Shown here piece after piece: positions 46,532 through 55,488 of a stretch of 64,000 bases of DNA. Origin of the DNA: Acidobacteriota bacterium. GTDB taxonomy: Bacteria > Acidobacteriota > Terriglobia > Bryobacterales > Bryobacteraceae. The notes under the pieces are model-generated. The model had not been told where the DNA came from. It worked only from the letters and a program-made list of their open reading frames with translations, and searched no databases. Every line of letters starts with the position of its first letter. Positions within the stretch are counted from its first letter, which is position 1. The position numbers and the translations under genes are program-made. The stretch is from NCBI GenBank assembly GCA_018268715.1, contig JAFDVZ010000023.1:2345-66344 (forward strand). Direction: 5' to 3'.

Positions 46532-47709
46532 AGACCGTAGCGGTTTTGGGAGGCGGACCCGCGGGGGCGTTCGCCGCCGAAAGATTGGCGCGGGCGGGGC
46601 TGAGGACGCTGGTCTTCGACGAGAAGCTGGCGTGGGAAAAGCCATGCGGTGGAGGCTTGACCTACAAAGCCTACAAAACCTACCCGTTCCTGATCGAGAA
46701 TTCGACTCCCAAAAAGCTGGTCACCCACACCAACCTGGCGGCGCCCAAGGCCGGCGTCGCCCGAATGCCGCTCAGCCATCCGCTGGTCATCTACTCGCGT
46801 TTCGACCTAAACAATATGCTGCTCGCGCGAGCCGAACAGGCCGGCGCGCAGATCGAAAAGACCCGCGTGCTCGAGGTCCAGCGTCAGGACCGCGGCTGGC
46901 GGCTACGCACCCGCAACGGCGTGGCCGAGGCCGATTTCTGCATCGTCGCCACCGGCGCCCGCAACTCGTTGCGCAACGTCGGCACCGAGTACACCGCGTC
47001 CGACACCATGTACGCGCTCGGCTACTGGGCTCCCTCCAACCAGGACCACATCGACATCCAGTTCCTGCCCAACCTGGAAGGCTACATCTGGGTCTTCCCG
47101 CGTTGCGGCCATCTCTCGGTGGGCATCTGCGGCAAGGGCGAATCGGCGCAATCGTTGCGCGCGCGCCTGGAAGCCTACATGCGCGAGCACTCCATCTCCC
47201 TCAAGGACGCCACCTTCTACGGCCACATGCTGCCGTCGCTCGAAACCGCCAGTTGGCGTAAGAACCGCGTAGCCGGCGACGGCTGGATGGCGGTGGGCGA
47301 CGCGGGCGGCCTGGTGGACCCCATCACCGGCGAAGGCCTCTACTACGCGATGCGCTCCGGCGACCTCGCAAGCCAGGTCCTCATCTCCGCCGAGCATCCC
47401 ATGGAAGCCAAGGCCCAGGCCTACCGCAACATCATTCAACACGACTTCATGGCCGACCTCGAGTTCGGCGCCATGCTCGCCAAACGCGTCTTCCTCGGCC
47501 GCTTCCTGTTCAGCACCGTGCCCGCGCGCATGGTCCAATTCATCCGCCGCAGCCCCCGCTTCCAGTCCCTCATGCAGGACCTGTTCGCCGGCACCCAGCC
47601 CTACACGGAGCTCAAGTGCCGCCTGCTGCGCAACCTCAACGGCACGCTGCACGAAATCGTGATGAATCATTTCCTACATAAATTGATTCCGTCCCAGGAA
47701 TCCGTCTGA
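46528..47709 (+). CDS. Geranylgeranyl-reductase-family FAD oxidoreductase
   Basis: A 393-residue flavoprotein. FAD-binding signatures: [21 protein letters not shown] (dinucleotide fold, about 4-24, shown in part), the CGGG motif in [10 protein letters not shown] (about 40-46), [10 protein letters not shown] (about 133) and [18 protein letters not shown] (about 255-272). These place it in the geranylgeranyl reductase/ChlP-BchP-like group, which saturates isoprenoid chains of tetrapyrroles, quinones or archaeal lipids. No other chlorophyll gene is in the window, so quinone or carotenoid modification is more likely. The next gene is hemL, 14 bases on. Confidence 0.85.
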   Translation: MKTVAVLGGGPAGAFAAERLARAGLRTLVFDEKLAWEKPCGGGLTYKAYKTYPFLIENSTPKKLVTHTNLAAPKAGVARMPLSHPLVIYSRFDLNNMLLARAEQAGAQIEKTRVLEVQRQDRGWRLRTRNGVAEADFCIVATGARNSLRNVGTEYTASDTMYALGYWAPSNQDHIDIQFLPNLEGYIWVFPRCGHLSVGICGKGESAQSLRARLEAYMREHSISLKDATFYGHMLPSLETASWRKNRVAGDGWMAVGDAGGLVDPITGEGLYYAMRSGDLASQVLISAEHPMEAKAQAYRNIIQHDFMADLEFGAMLAKRVFLGRFLFSTVPARMVQFIRRSPRFQSLMQDLFAGTQPYTELKCRLLRNLNGTLHEIVMNHFLHKLIPSQESV

Positions 47710-47723
47710 GTCCCGCCACCGCA

Positions 47724-48992
47724 ATGAACACGCAAAAATCCGAAGCACTCTTCGCCCGCGCCCAGCAGGCGATCCCGGGCGGCGTGAACTCGCCCGTACG
47801 AGCCTTCCGCGGCGTCGGCGGCGTTCCCCGCTTCATCGCCCGAGGCCACGGCGCCCGCCTGGTCGACGTCGACGGCAACGAATACATCGACTACGTCGGC
47901 TCCTGGGGACCCCTCATCCTCGGCCACTGCCCCGCCCCGGTGATGGACGCCGTGCGCGCCGTTCTCGAATCCGGAACCAGCTTCGGCGCTCCCACCGAGC
48001 GCGAAATCGAACTCGCCGAAGAGATCCGCTCCTTCATGCCCTCCATGGAGCTCGTCCGCCTGGTCAACTCCGGCACGGAAGCCACCATGAGCGCCCTGCG
48101 CGTCGCCCGAGGCTTCACCGGCCGCGACCTCGCCATCAAGTTCGAAGGCTGCTATCACGGCCACGTCGATTCGCTGCTCGTCAAAGCCGGCTCCGGCATG
48201 GCGACCCTCGGCATCGCCGACACACAAGGCGTCCCCCAAAGCTTCGCCGAAACCACCATCGCCCTGCCCTATAACTCCATCGCCGCCGTCGAGCAGGCCT
48301 TCGCGTCCCACGGCGACCGCATCGCCGCCGTCATCGTCGAACCGGTAGTCGGCAACATGGGCTGCGTCCCGCCCGTCCCCGGCTTCCACGAAGCGCTCCG
48401 CGCCCTCACTCAGAAGCACGGCGCGCTGCTCATCTTTGACGAAGTGATGACCGGATTCCGAGTCTCCCCCGGCGGCGCTCAGCAGCTCTACGGCATCCAC
48501 CCCGACCTCACCACCATCGGCAAAATCGGCGGTGGCGGACTGCCGCTGGCGGCCTATGGCGGACGCGCCGACATCCTGTCGAAGGTGGCCCCGGTCGGCC
48601 CCATCTACCAGGCCGGCACGTTATCGGGCAATCCCCTGGCGGTCGCCGCCGGACTCGCCACGCTGCGCTACCTCAAGTCGCACCCGGAAATCTACGCCCA
48701 ACTCGAAGCCCGAGCCGCCGCCCTCACCGCCCACCCGCCCGCGGGCGTCACCGTGAACCGCGTCGGCTCGATGTTCACGTTCTTCTTCACCACTCAGCCC
48801 GTCACCGATTGGGAGACCGCGAAGATCGCCGACACCGCCCGTTTCAAAGCCTTCTTTCATTGGATGCTCGAACACGGCGTTTATCTCGCGCCCTCCCAGT
48901 TTGAAGCCGGATTCATCTCCGCCGCCCACACCGCCGACGACATCCAGCACACCGTCCAGGCCGCCCATGCCTTCTTCGATCAACCGGCCTGA
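47724..48992 (+). CDS. hemL: Glutamate-1-semialdehyde 2,1-aminomutase
   Basis: A 422-residue PLP enzyme that converts glutamate 1-semialdehyde to 5-aminolevulinate, the second step of the C5 route to heme. Signatures: [16 protein letters not shown] (about 13-28), [20 protein letters not shown] (about 115-134), GCYHGHVD (about 143-150), the cofactor Asp in [11 protein letters not shown] (about 236-246) and the Schiff-base Lys in [12 protein letters not shown] (about 267). Length matches E. coli HemL (426). It shares the strand with the FAD oxidoreductase, which may be a tetrapyrrole-linked partner. Confidence 0.96.
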   Translation: MNTQKSEALFARAQQAIPGGVNSPVRAFRGVGGVPRFIARGHGARLVDVDGNEYIDYVGSWGPLILGHCPAPVMDAVRAVLESGTSFGAPTEREIELAEEIRSFMPSMELVRLVNSGTEATMSALRVARGFTGRDLAIKFEGCYHGHVDSLLVKAGSGMATLGIADTQGVPQSFAETTIALPYNSIAAVEQAFASHGDRIAAVIVEPVVGNMGCVPPVPGFHEALRALTQKHGALLIFDEVMTGFRVSPGGAQQLYGIHPDLTTIGKIGGGGLPLAAYGGRADILSKVAPVGPIYQAGTLSGNPLAVAAGLATLRYLKSHPEIYAQLEARAAALTAHPPAGVTVNRVGSMFTFFFTTQPVTDWETAKIADTARFKAFFHWMLEHGVYLAPSQFEAGFISAAHTADDIQHTVQAAHAFFDQPA

Positions 48993-49180
48993 ATATCGTC
49001 CGATTCATCGGCGTCGCGTTTGCGCCACGCCGCGACAATGCGCGAACCGGCCCACCAGCCGAAGCCCACAAGGTAGACGCCGCTCAGCGCCGCCACCGTC
49101 GCCCTCCGCGCGGTGGACGCGTAGCCTGTCGTGACCAATGCCCTGTGGCACACGTCCAAACAGACTAGAATGAATAACAT
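48980..49180 (-). CDS. Possible small membrane protein
   Basis: A 66-codon frame on the minus strand between hemL and the DoxX gene. The part [17 protein letters not shown] would be one membrane helix, followed by a basic anchor ([10 protein letters not shown]) and an acidic end ([10 protein letters not shown]), a layout common in real single-pass proteins. The ATG at 49180 overlaps the DoxX promoter; a TTG at 49138 would give a shorter product. It overlaps the end of hemL by 13 bases. No family is recognised. Confidence 0.42.
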   Translation of the reverse strand: MLFILVCLDVCHRALVTTGYASTARRATVAALSGVYLVGFGWWAGSRIVAAWRKRDADESDDIQAG

Positions 49181-50105
49181 GGAAGATAGTATGGCACATC
49201 CCTTTGGCCATAGCCGCCCTTTGGATCTGCCTGCATGGAAGACGCTGGCGAGTCACTTGGCGGGCCTGCTGGTAGCGTTCCTGTTTCTGGTTTCCGGCAT
49301 CTGGAAGATCATCGATCCGTTCACCTTCCGGACCATGGTGGAACAACTGGGCGTGCCCTACCAGCTCAGCACGGCGCTGACCATCAGCCTGGGAATCGCC
49401 GAAACATTCGCGGGCGTGCTCGTGCTGGTGCCGCGCTTCCGCCGCTGGGGCGCGTGGATCGCCATCGCGCTGCTCGTCGGGTTCATGGCGTACATGGGTG
49501 TTAATTACACCACCCTCACCGGCAAGGACTGCAGTTGCTTCCCGTTCATCAAGCGCGCCGTCAGCCCGGGCTTCTTCATCAGCGACGCCGTGATGGTGCT
49601 GCTCGCCATCATCGCCGCATGGTGGGCGCGACGCTCCGAAGGACTCCGCAACGCGCTCGTCGTGCTCGGCGCCATCGCCGTCTTCTCGGCCGTGTCCTTC
49701 GGCGTCAACGCGGCCCGGCAGAGCGGAGCGCAGGCCCCGGAATCGGTCATCGTCGACGGCCAACCCTTCGCCATGCGCCACGGCAAGGTGTTTCTCTTCT
49801 TCTATGACCCGCAGTGTTCGCACTGCGACAAGGCCGCCCGCGACATGAGCAAGCTCGACTGGGGCGAGACCAAGGTCGTCTCCATCCCCACCGCGGAGCC
49901 CCAATACGCCGCCTCGTTCCTGCACGACACGGGACTCAAAGCCGGCACCTCGCTCGAACTCGACAAACTGAAGAAGGCCTTCCCGTTCAAGACCGATCCG
50001 CCCTACGGCGTGGCGCTCGACAACGGCCGTGAAAAAGGTCCGATTCCCCGTTTCGACGGCGACGAACCGCAGGCCAGCCTGCGCAAATTCGGCCTGATCA
50101 AATGA
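49179..50105 (+). CDS. DoxX/MauE-type membrane protein with thioredoxin-like tail
   Basis: A 308-residue protein. Residues about 20-165 form four membrane helices of the DoxX/MauE type (LLVAFLFLVSGIWKIIDPF; ISLGIAETFAGVLVLV; WIAIALLVGFMAYMGVNY; DAVMVLLAIIAAWWA), with a CSC motif in GKDCSCFPF. The C-terminal 110 residues read as a thioredoxin-like domain with CSHC in YDPQCSHCDKAA. Such proteins move electrons or disulfides across the membrane, as in MauE or vitamin K epoxide reductase-like systems. ATG 49179 is favoured because TAGAAT lies seven bases before it; ATGs at 49170 and 49191 are alternatives. It is coupled to the next gene by ATGA. Confidence 0.82.
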   Translation: MEDSMAHPFGHSRPLDLPAWKTLASHLAGLLVAFLFLVSGIWKIIDPFTFRTMVEQLGVPYQLSTALTISLGIAETFAGVLVLVPRFRRWGAWIAIALLVGFMAYMGVNYTTLTGKDCSCFPFIKRAVSPGFFISDAVMVLLAIIAAWWARRSEGLRNALVVLGAIAVFSAVSFGVNAARQSGAQAPESVIVDGQPFAMRHGKVFLFFYDPQCSHCDKAARDMSKLDWGETKVVSIPTAEPQYAASFLHDTGLKAGTSLELDKLKKAFPFKTDPPYGVALDNGREKGPIPRFDGDEPQASLRKFGLIK

Positions 50106-50746
50106 GACCCTTCGCGACGGCGATCGCCCTCGCCGCGCTCCTCGTCGCGGCCTGTCACGCCCAACGTCGCGACGCGCTGGAGCGCCCGCCCCTCGCTGAC
50201 TCCGACGCCGAGAAGCGCATCCTCGCGGTGATCGACCAGGCGCGGGCGACGGGCGATGTCTACCTCGAAGTGCCCGTCTCCGATGGCCGCATGCTGCGTC
50301 TCCTCGCCGAATCAACGGGCGCGAAGAACATCGTCGAAATCGGAACCTCCACCGGCTACTCCGGCCTCTGGCTCTGCCTCGCTCTCGAAAAGACCGGCGG
50401 CCATCTGACGACGTTTGAATACGACGCCGGCCGCGCCGCCCGCGCCCGCAAGCACTTTGAGCAGGCGGGCGTGGCCAGCCGCGTCACCGTCATCGAAGGC
50501 GACGCCCATCAAACCATCCGTCCGGCCAAAGGCCCCATCGACGTCGTCTTCATCGACGCCGACAAGGGCGGCTATCTCGACTACCTGCGCAAGGTGCTGC
50601 CGCTGGTCCGCCCCGGCGGCCTGATCCTGGCCCACAACATCGAAATGGCCGCCGACTACGTGAAAGCCGTCACCACGGATCCCGCCCTCGACACCGTCTT
50701 CTACATGCAAGGCGGCGGGCTCGGCGTCACGCTGAAGAAGCGCTGA
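50102..50746 (+). CDS. O-methyltransferase with lipoprotein-like signal
   Basis: A 214-residue class I SAM methyltransferase of the catechol/caffeoyl-CoA O-methyltransferase group. SAM motif IVEIGTSTGYSGLWL (about 78-92), motif with acidic ribose ligand TTFEYDAGRAARARKHF (about 102-118), and the metal-binding IDVVFIDADKGGYLDYL (about 142-158) with a following LAHNIE. The N-terminus MRPFATAIALAALLVAACHAQ looks like a signal peptide with a lipobox (VAAC). A secreted SAM-dependent enzyme is unexpected, since SAM is cytosolic. The ATG overlaps the DoxX-thioredoxin gene (50102-50105). Confidence 0.83.
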   Translation: MRPFATAIALAALLVAACHAQRRDALERPPLADSDAEKRILAVIDQARATGDVYLEVPVSDGRMLRLLAESTGAKNIVEIGTSTGYSGLWLCLALEKTGGHLTTFEYDAGRAARARKHFEQAGVASRVTVIEGDAHQTIRPAKGPIDVVFIDADKGGYLDYLRKVLPLVRPGGLILAHNIEMAADYVKAVTTDPALDTVFYMQGGGLGVTLKKR

Positions 50747-50806
50747 CGTCACGGCCAAAGGAACAAACCGGCGCCCGTCTGCGTACCTTAACTCGGACGG
50801 GTTCCC

Positions 50807-52024
50807 ATGAGCACCAACGGCAATCATAAGAAGCGAAGACTACGCAATCGGATCATCGGACTGGCCGTCGTCCTGCTGATCATCGGCGGGACCGGCTTCG
50901 CGCTGCTCGGTTCACTCCGGCGTCCTCCCTCCATCGACCCCTCAAAGATCGCCACGGTCGAACGCGGCCCCATCGCGCGATCGGTGGTCGCCACCGGCAA
51001 AGTCCAACCGCGCACGAAAGTGGAAGTGAAGTCCAAGGCCAGCGGCTTGGTGAAGAAGATCTACGCCGACTACGGCCAATACGTGAAGCAGGGCGACATC
51101 CTGGTGGAACTCGACAAGGAGGAGCTCGCCGCGCGGGTGCGCGAGCTGAAGGCCACCATGCAGGTGGCCCAGGCCAGCGTCCACGCCGCCCAGGCCAGCC
51201 TCGAACGCAGCAAGGTCGAAGCCGAAGGCCCCGACCTGCCCTATCTCAAGTCCAGCATGGAGCGCTCGCAGTTGATGCTGCGCGACAAACTGGTGGCCAG
51301 GACCATCGCCGAGGATTCCGAGCGCGCCTATCAATTGGCGCTCAACAAACAGACCAGCTCCATCCGCAGCCTGGCCGTCGCCCGAGCCGAAATCCAGAAG
51401 GCCGAAGCGACAGTGGCGCAGACCAAGGCCGCGCTCGATCAGGCCGAAGAGAATCTGCGCAACTCCACCATCGTCAGCCCCATGACCGGCCTCGTGCTCT
51501 CGAAGGATGTCGAAGTGGGCGACGCCGTCAGCTCCATCCTGGTGATGGGTTCGCAGGCGACGCTCATCATGACGCTCGGCGATGTGAGCGAAGTCTACGT
51601 GCTCGGCAAGGTCGACCAGGCCGACATCGGCAAGGTGTATCTCAACCAGAAGTCCCGCATCGTGGTCGAATCGTTCAAGGACCGGAAGTTCGAAGGCGAG
51701 GTGACCAAGATCTCGCCGCTCGGCGTGGAGAAGGACAACGTCACCACGTTCGAAGTGCGCGTCTCCATCCGCAATCCCGGCGGCGTGCTGAAGGCCAACA
51801 TGAGCGCCAACGCCGAAATCATCCTGGAGGAGAAGCCGAACGTCCTGCTGATCCCCGAATCGGCCATCGCCTATGACAAGGACCGTAAGGCCGCGGTCTC
51901 GGTGCCCGATCCCACCCAGAAGAACGGCAAGCGCAAGGTCCCGGTCGAAGTGGGCCTGTCCAACGGCGTGAAGACCGAACTCGTAGCCGGCCTCAAGCAG
52001 GGCGACAAGCTGGTCGTCGAGTAA
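50807..52024 (+). CDS. MacA/HlyD-type periplasmic adaptor of an efflux pump
   Basis: A 405-residue membrane-fusion protein. A single N-terminal helix (about 13-35, IIGLAVVLLIIGGTGFALLG) anchors it. A lipoyl/barrel-sandwich half (about 55-85, VEVKSKASGLVKKIYADYGQYVKQGDIL) leads to a long coiled-coil hairpin (about 90-215, rich in Ala, Glu and Gln), then the second lipoyl half with STIVSPMTGLVLSK, a beta-barrel and the membrane-proximal domain. It connects an inner-membrane pump to a TolC channel. It stands 13 bases before the first of two permease genes. Confidence 0.93.
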   Translation: MSTNGNHKKRRLRNRIIGLAVVLLIIGGTGFALLGSLRRPPSIDPSKIATVERGPIARSVVATGKVQPRTKVEVKSKASGLVKKIYADYGQYVKQGDILVELDKEELAARVRELKATMQVAQASVHAAQASLERSKVEAEGPDLPYLKSSMERSQLMLRDKLVARTIAEDSERAYQLALNKQTSSIRSLAVARAEIQKAEATVAQTKAALDQAEENLRNSTIVSPMTGLVLSKDVEVGDAVSSILVMGSQATLIMTLGDVSEVYVLGKVDQADIGKVYLNQKSRIVVESFKDRKFEGEVTKISPLGVEKDNVTTFEVRVSIRNPGGVLKANMSANAEIILEEKPNVLLIPESAIAYDKDRKAAVSVPDPTQKNGKRKVPVEVGLSNGVKTELVAGLKQGDKLVVE

Positions 52025-52037
52025 CCAGGCGGCGCGT

Positions 52038-53294
52038 ATGACCATCGGCGACCTTCTGCTGGACGCATTGCGCGCGCTGTGGGCGCACAAGACGCGGACG
52101 CTGCTCACCATGTTCGGCATCGCCTGGGGCATCGTCTCCATCACGCTGATGGTGGCGGCCGGCGAAGGCCTGCGCGCCGGCCAGCAAAAGCAGGCCGACA
52201 GTCTGGGCAAGGATCTCATGATCGTGTTCTCGGGACGCACCAGCCTCCAGGCGGGCGGCCTGCGCGCCGGCCGCGCCATCCGCTGGGCCGACACGGATCA
52301 CGTGGCCGTGAAGGCCGAAGCAACCTCGTGCGGTTATGTTTTACCCGAGTTAGGCAACACGCTCCCGGTGCGCAGCCTGTACAACAGCGGCAATCTCCTC
52401 ATCACCGGTTCGCTGCCGGGCTTTGAGGATCTGCGGACCATCCCCATCGGAGAAGGCCGTTTCTACAATGAGGCCGATCAGGACGAAGGCCGCCGCGTGG
52501 CCTTCATCGGCAGCGACGTAAAGAAGCAGCTCTTTGCGGAGCGCGACCCGCTCGGCGCAGTCATCAACATCGCCTCCATCCCCTACCGGGTCATCGGCGT
52601 CATGCAAGCCAAGGAGCAGGACTCCAGCTACGACGGCCGGGACATTTCGAAGGTGTTCATCCCCTTCAGCGCGATGGTCCGGGACTTCCCCAACAAACCG
52701 CCCGCCCTGCCGCACACCATCGACCGCATGCTGGTCAGTCCGAAGTCCTACGCCGAGCACGACACATGCAAGGCCCAGTTGAAGCGCACGCTGGCGCGCC
52801 TGCACGACTTCGACCCGAACGATCGCGAAGCGGCTCACATCTGGGACACCATGCAGGACGCCAAGGCGTTCCGTCAGATGACCGACGGCATGAAGTATTT
52901 CCTGGGCGCGGTGGGCGTCGTCACCTTGTTGCTCGGCGGCATCGGAGTCATGAACGTGATGCTGGTGGCGGTGCGCGAACGCACTCCGGAAATCGGAGTG
53001 CGGAAGGCGGTGGGCGCCACCTCGAAGGCCATCCTGGGCCAGTTCTTCGCCGAAGCGATGGCGGTGGTGCTCATCAGCGGAGCGTGCGGACTGGGCTTCG
53101 CCTACGGCGTGTGCGCGCTGGTGAACATGGCGCCGATGCCGCCGTTCTTCGCCGGACTGTTGCCCACCTGGCAAAGCAGCCTGCTGTCGTTCGTGCTGCT
53201 AGGTACGGTGGCGCTGTTCGCCGCACTCTACCCGGCCAATCGCGCGGCCTCCATCGACCCCATCGACGCCTTGCGTCACGAGGCCGGAAACTAA
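52038..53294 (+). CDS. MacB/FtsX-type ABC transporter permease
   Basis: A 418-residue permease with an N-terminal helix (about 22-45, LLTMFGIAWGIVSITLMVAA), a periplasmic domain (about 50-285) and a C-terminal FtsX domain with three helices (about 290-410), including GVMNVMLVAVRERTPEIGVRKAVGA. There is no ATP-binding domain. It follows the adaptor by 13 bases and is followed after 11 bases by a paralogous permease, so the pump probably uses a permease heterodimer. Confidence 0.92.
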   Translation: MTIGDLLLDALRALWAHKTRTLLTMFGIAWGIVSITLMVAAGEGLRAGQQKQADSLGKDLMIVFSGRTSLQAGGLRAGRAIRWADTDHVAVKAEATSCGYVLPELGNTLPVRSLYNSGNLLITGSLPGFEDLRTIPIGEGRFYNEADQDEGRRVAFIGSDVKKQLFAERDPLGAVINIASIPYRVIGVMQAKEQDSSYDGRDISKVFIPFSAMVRDFPNKPPALPHTIDRMLVSPKSYAEHDTCKAQLKRTLARLHDFDPNDREAAHIWDTMQDAKAFRQMTDGMKYFLGAVGVVTLLLGGIGVMNVMLVAVRERTPEIGVRKAVGATSKAILGQFFAEAMAVVLISGACGLGFAYGVCALVNMAPMPPFFAGLLPTWQSSLLSFVLLGTVALFAALYPANRAASIDPIDALRHEAGN

Positions 53295-53305
53295 GCGGGG
53301 AAACC

Positions 53306-54559
53306 ATGTTCAGCGAAATGTTCCTCCAGGCCTGGGACGCTCTCCGCCGCAACCCCACGCGCACGCTGCTCACCATGACCGGTATCGTCTGGGGCATCGT
53401 CGCCGTGACATTGTTGATCGCCTATGGCGACGGCTTCCGTTACGCGCTGGTGCGCGGCTTCGACGCCTTCGGCAAAAGCGCCGTAGTCGCCTGGCCCGGC
53501 CAGACCAGCGAACAGGCGGGCGGAGAACGCGCGGGCAGACCGGTCAAGATTGAGAACGCCGACCTCGATTACGTGAAGGCCGAAGCGACGCTGGTGAAGC
53601 AGGCGTGCCTGGAAACCGTGAAGTGGCACTCCATCGGATACGGCGAGCGCATGGTGAACACCGCCATCCGCGGAGTCGCGCCCGAATACGGCGAGATCCG
53701 CAACGAAATCCCCAGCGACGGCCGCTGGATCTCCGGCGAAGACTTCCAGGAGCGCCGCCGAGTCATCTTCCTGGGCGGCCGCGTGCGCGAGCGCCTGTTC
53801 GGCGGACGCCCCGCCATCGGAGAAACCGTGCTGGTGGCCGGCATGCGCTTCACCGTCGTCGGCGTCATGGATCGCAAGCTGCAATTCAGCAACTACTTCA
53901 CCAGCGACGACGATTCGGCGTTCATCCCCTACACCACCGCCGGCGACGTCTGGAACACCCGCTACGCCAGCGTCATGGTGTTCAGCCCGGTGGCCCCGCG
54001 ATTTGAGAAGCAGGCCGAGGCGCAGGTGCTCGCCGCCGTCGCCAAGCGGCAGCACTTCTCACCCACCGACAAGCGCGCCTTCCAGATGTTCGGCCGCGAG
54101 GAGTTCCGGCCCATCATCGACGGCCTCACCATCGGACTCCAGGTCCTGCTGTTGTTCATCGGCGGCCTCACGCTGGGCATCGGCGGCGTGGGCGTGATGA
54201 ACATCATGCTGGTGTCGGTGGAGGAGCGCGTGCGCGAAATCGGATTGCGCAAGGCGCTGGGCGCGAGAAAGGGCCAGATCCGGCTCCAGTTCCTGCTGGA
54301 GGCGTTGACCATCACGCTGGTCGGCGGCGCCATCGGCATCGCGCTGGCCTATGGCATTTCATCGGCCATCGGGACGCTGCCCTTGATGGGATCTCTGTTT
54401 GAGGATGAGTCCGGCAAGGCCGATCTGCCCATGCGCGTGTCGGCCGGCGCGGTGTTGATGTCGACGGCGATTCTGTTCGCGGTGGGAGTCATCAGCGGAT
54501 GGGTCCCGGCCATCCGCGCCTCGCGGCTCGATCCCTGCGACGCCCTGCGCTGCGAGTAA
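53306..54559 (+). CDS. MacB/FtsX-type ABC transporter permease, paralogue of the preceding gene
   Basis: A 417-residue permease from ATG 53306, preceded by GCGGGG. The open frame extends upstream to 52766, but that portion is out of frame with, and inside, the preceding permease. Its architecture parallels its neighbour: first helix about 20-42 (LLTMTGIVWGIVAVTLLIAY), periplasmic domain, and FtsX domain with GVMNIMLVSVEERVREIGLRKALGA (about 300-325) plus two more helices. No ATPase gene follows; the next gene is convergent. The transported compound is unknown. Confidence 0.92.
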   Translation: MFSEMFLQAWDALRRNPTRTLLTMTGIVWGIVAVTLLIAYGDGFRYALVRGFDAFGKSAVVAWPGQTSEQAGGERAGRPVKIENADLDYVKAEATLVKQACLETVKWHSIGYGERMVNTAIRGVAPEYGEIRNEIPSDGRWISGEDFQERRRVIFLGGRVRERLFGGRPAIGETVLVAGMRFTVVGVMDRKLQFSNYFTSDDDSAFIPYTTAGDVWNTRYASVMVFSPVAPRFEKQAEAQVLAAVAKRQHFSPTDKRAFQMFGREEFRPIIDGLTIGLQVLLLFIGGLTLGIGGVGVMNIMLVSVEERVREIGLRKALGARKGQIRLQFLLEALTITLVGGAIGIALAYGISSAIGTLPLMGSLFEDESGKADLPMRVSAGAVLMSTAILFAVGVISGWVPAIRASRLDPCDALRCE

Positions 54560-54567
54560 CTCGCGAG

Positions 54568-55404
54568 TTAGAAATCGATCTCCTTGGGAAAATACTTCGA
54601 GATCAGCTGGTCATAATAGGGTCGTAACTGGGCCGCGTCCGGCTTGGTCTCGCCCTTGGAATACAGGTCGTAGGGGTTGAATTCACGGACCCAGGCGAAC
54701 ATATCCCGGTCATGCCCGTTCATCAGGTGGGAGTAAGCCCCCTCGCGATGAATCGGATAACAGGAGTGATAGCGGATCATATACAGCGCGGCTTCCGGCA
54801 GATAGGGTTTCATGACATGATACAGATATTCGTCATGACCCCACGATAAGTCGACGTGCTCCAGTCCGCAGCCCTCATCATAAACCCCCAGCTTCGACTG
54901 ATACTCGGCGCGCTGTGAGTCCGGGTTGTCCTTGAAGAACTCGCTGAAGACGATCTTATCGGAGTAAGCGCAGCCCACCGGAAACGTGTCGCCCACCACG
55001 GCCCACTGCGGCTCCCCATACAGGCACAGCACCTTGCCCAGGTCGTGAACCAGCCCGGTCAGCACAAACCAGTCCGGATGCCCGTCGCGCCGAATCGCCT
55101 CGGCGGTCTGCAGGTTGTGTTCAATCTGGCTCAGGTCGGTGTCCGGATCCGAATCGTCCACCAGCGTGTTGAGATATTCGAGCGCCTCCCAGACGCCCAT
55201 CTTGCGCATGGTCAGCGGCGTATACTGGCGTTTCTTATCCAGCACGAACTCCCGCGTTTGCAGCGTGTGGTTCAGCCGGTAGAACTCGCGCACTCCGGAC
55301 GTCGTGGTCTCATAGTTGCGAAAGTCGTCTTTTTTCTTGTTCGGATCGTAGCGGGAGGCGACAAAATCATCCCACTGTTCGAGCGTGTGGAGTGGCCCAG
55401 ACAT
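54568..55404 (-). CDS. Myo-inositol oxygenase
   Basis: A 278-residue protein with the full-length animal/plant MIOX pattern. All six di-iron ligands of the family are present: His96 ([13 protein letters not shown]), His120-Asp121 ([10 protein letters not shown]), His190 (SWGHDEYLY), His213 (IRYHSCYP) and Asp246 (FNPYDLYSK). MIOX cleaves myo-inositol with oxygen to D-glucuronate. It occurs only in some bacteria. No other inositol genes are nearby, but exported glycosidases and a sulfatase occupy the following region. The convergent permease gene ends 8 bases away. Confidence 0.95.
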   Translation of the reverse strand: MSGPLHTLEQWDDFVASRYDPNKKKDDFRNYETTTSGVREFYRLNHTLQTREFVLDKKRQYTPLTMRKMGVWEALEYLNTLVDDSDPDTDLSQIEHNLQTAEAIRRDGHPDWFVLTGLVHDLGKVLCLYGEPQWAVVGDTFPVGCAYSDKIVFSEFFKDNPDSQRAEYQSKLGVYDEGCGLEHVDLSWGHDEYLYHVMKPYLPEAALYMIRYHSCYPIHREGAYSHLMNGHDRDMFAWVREFNPYDLYSKGETKPDAAQLRPYYDQLISKYFPKEIDF

Positions 55405-55488
55405 GTCTCAGCGTAGCATCCGGACGCCCCTCGATTCCGATTCCGCCGGGAAGGCGTCCACCGTGACGCCTGGCATAGAATGACCGTC

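Noticed and set aside
50942..52294. 450-codon minus-strand frame opposite the adaptor and permease genes
   Set aside because: Shadow of the MacA-like adaptor; Ala/Asp/His-biased composition and no motif.
52766..53305. Upstream extension of the second permease frame
   Set aside because: It lies inside the preceding permease in a different frame and lacks permease features; ATG 53306 matches the family start.
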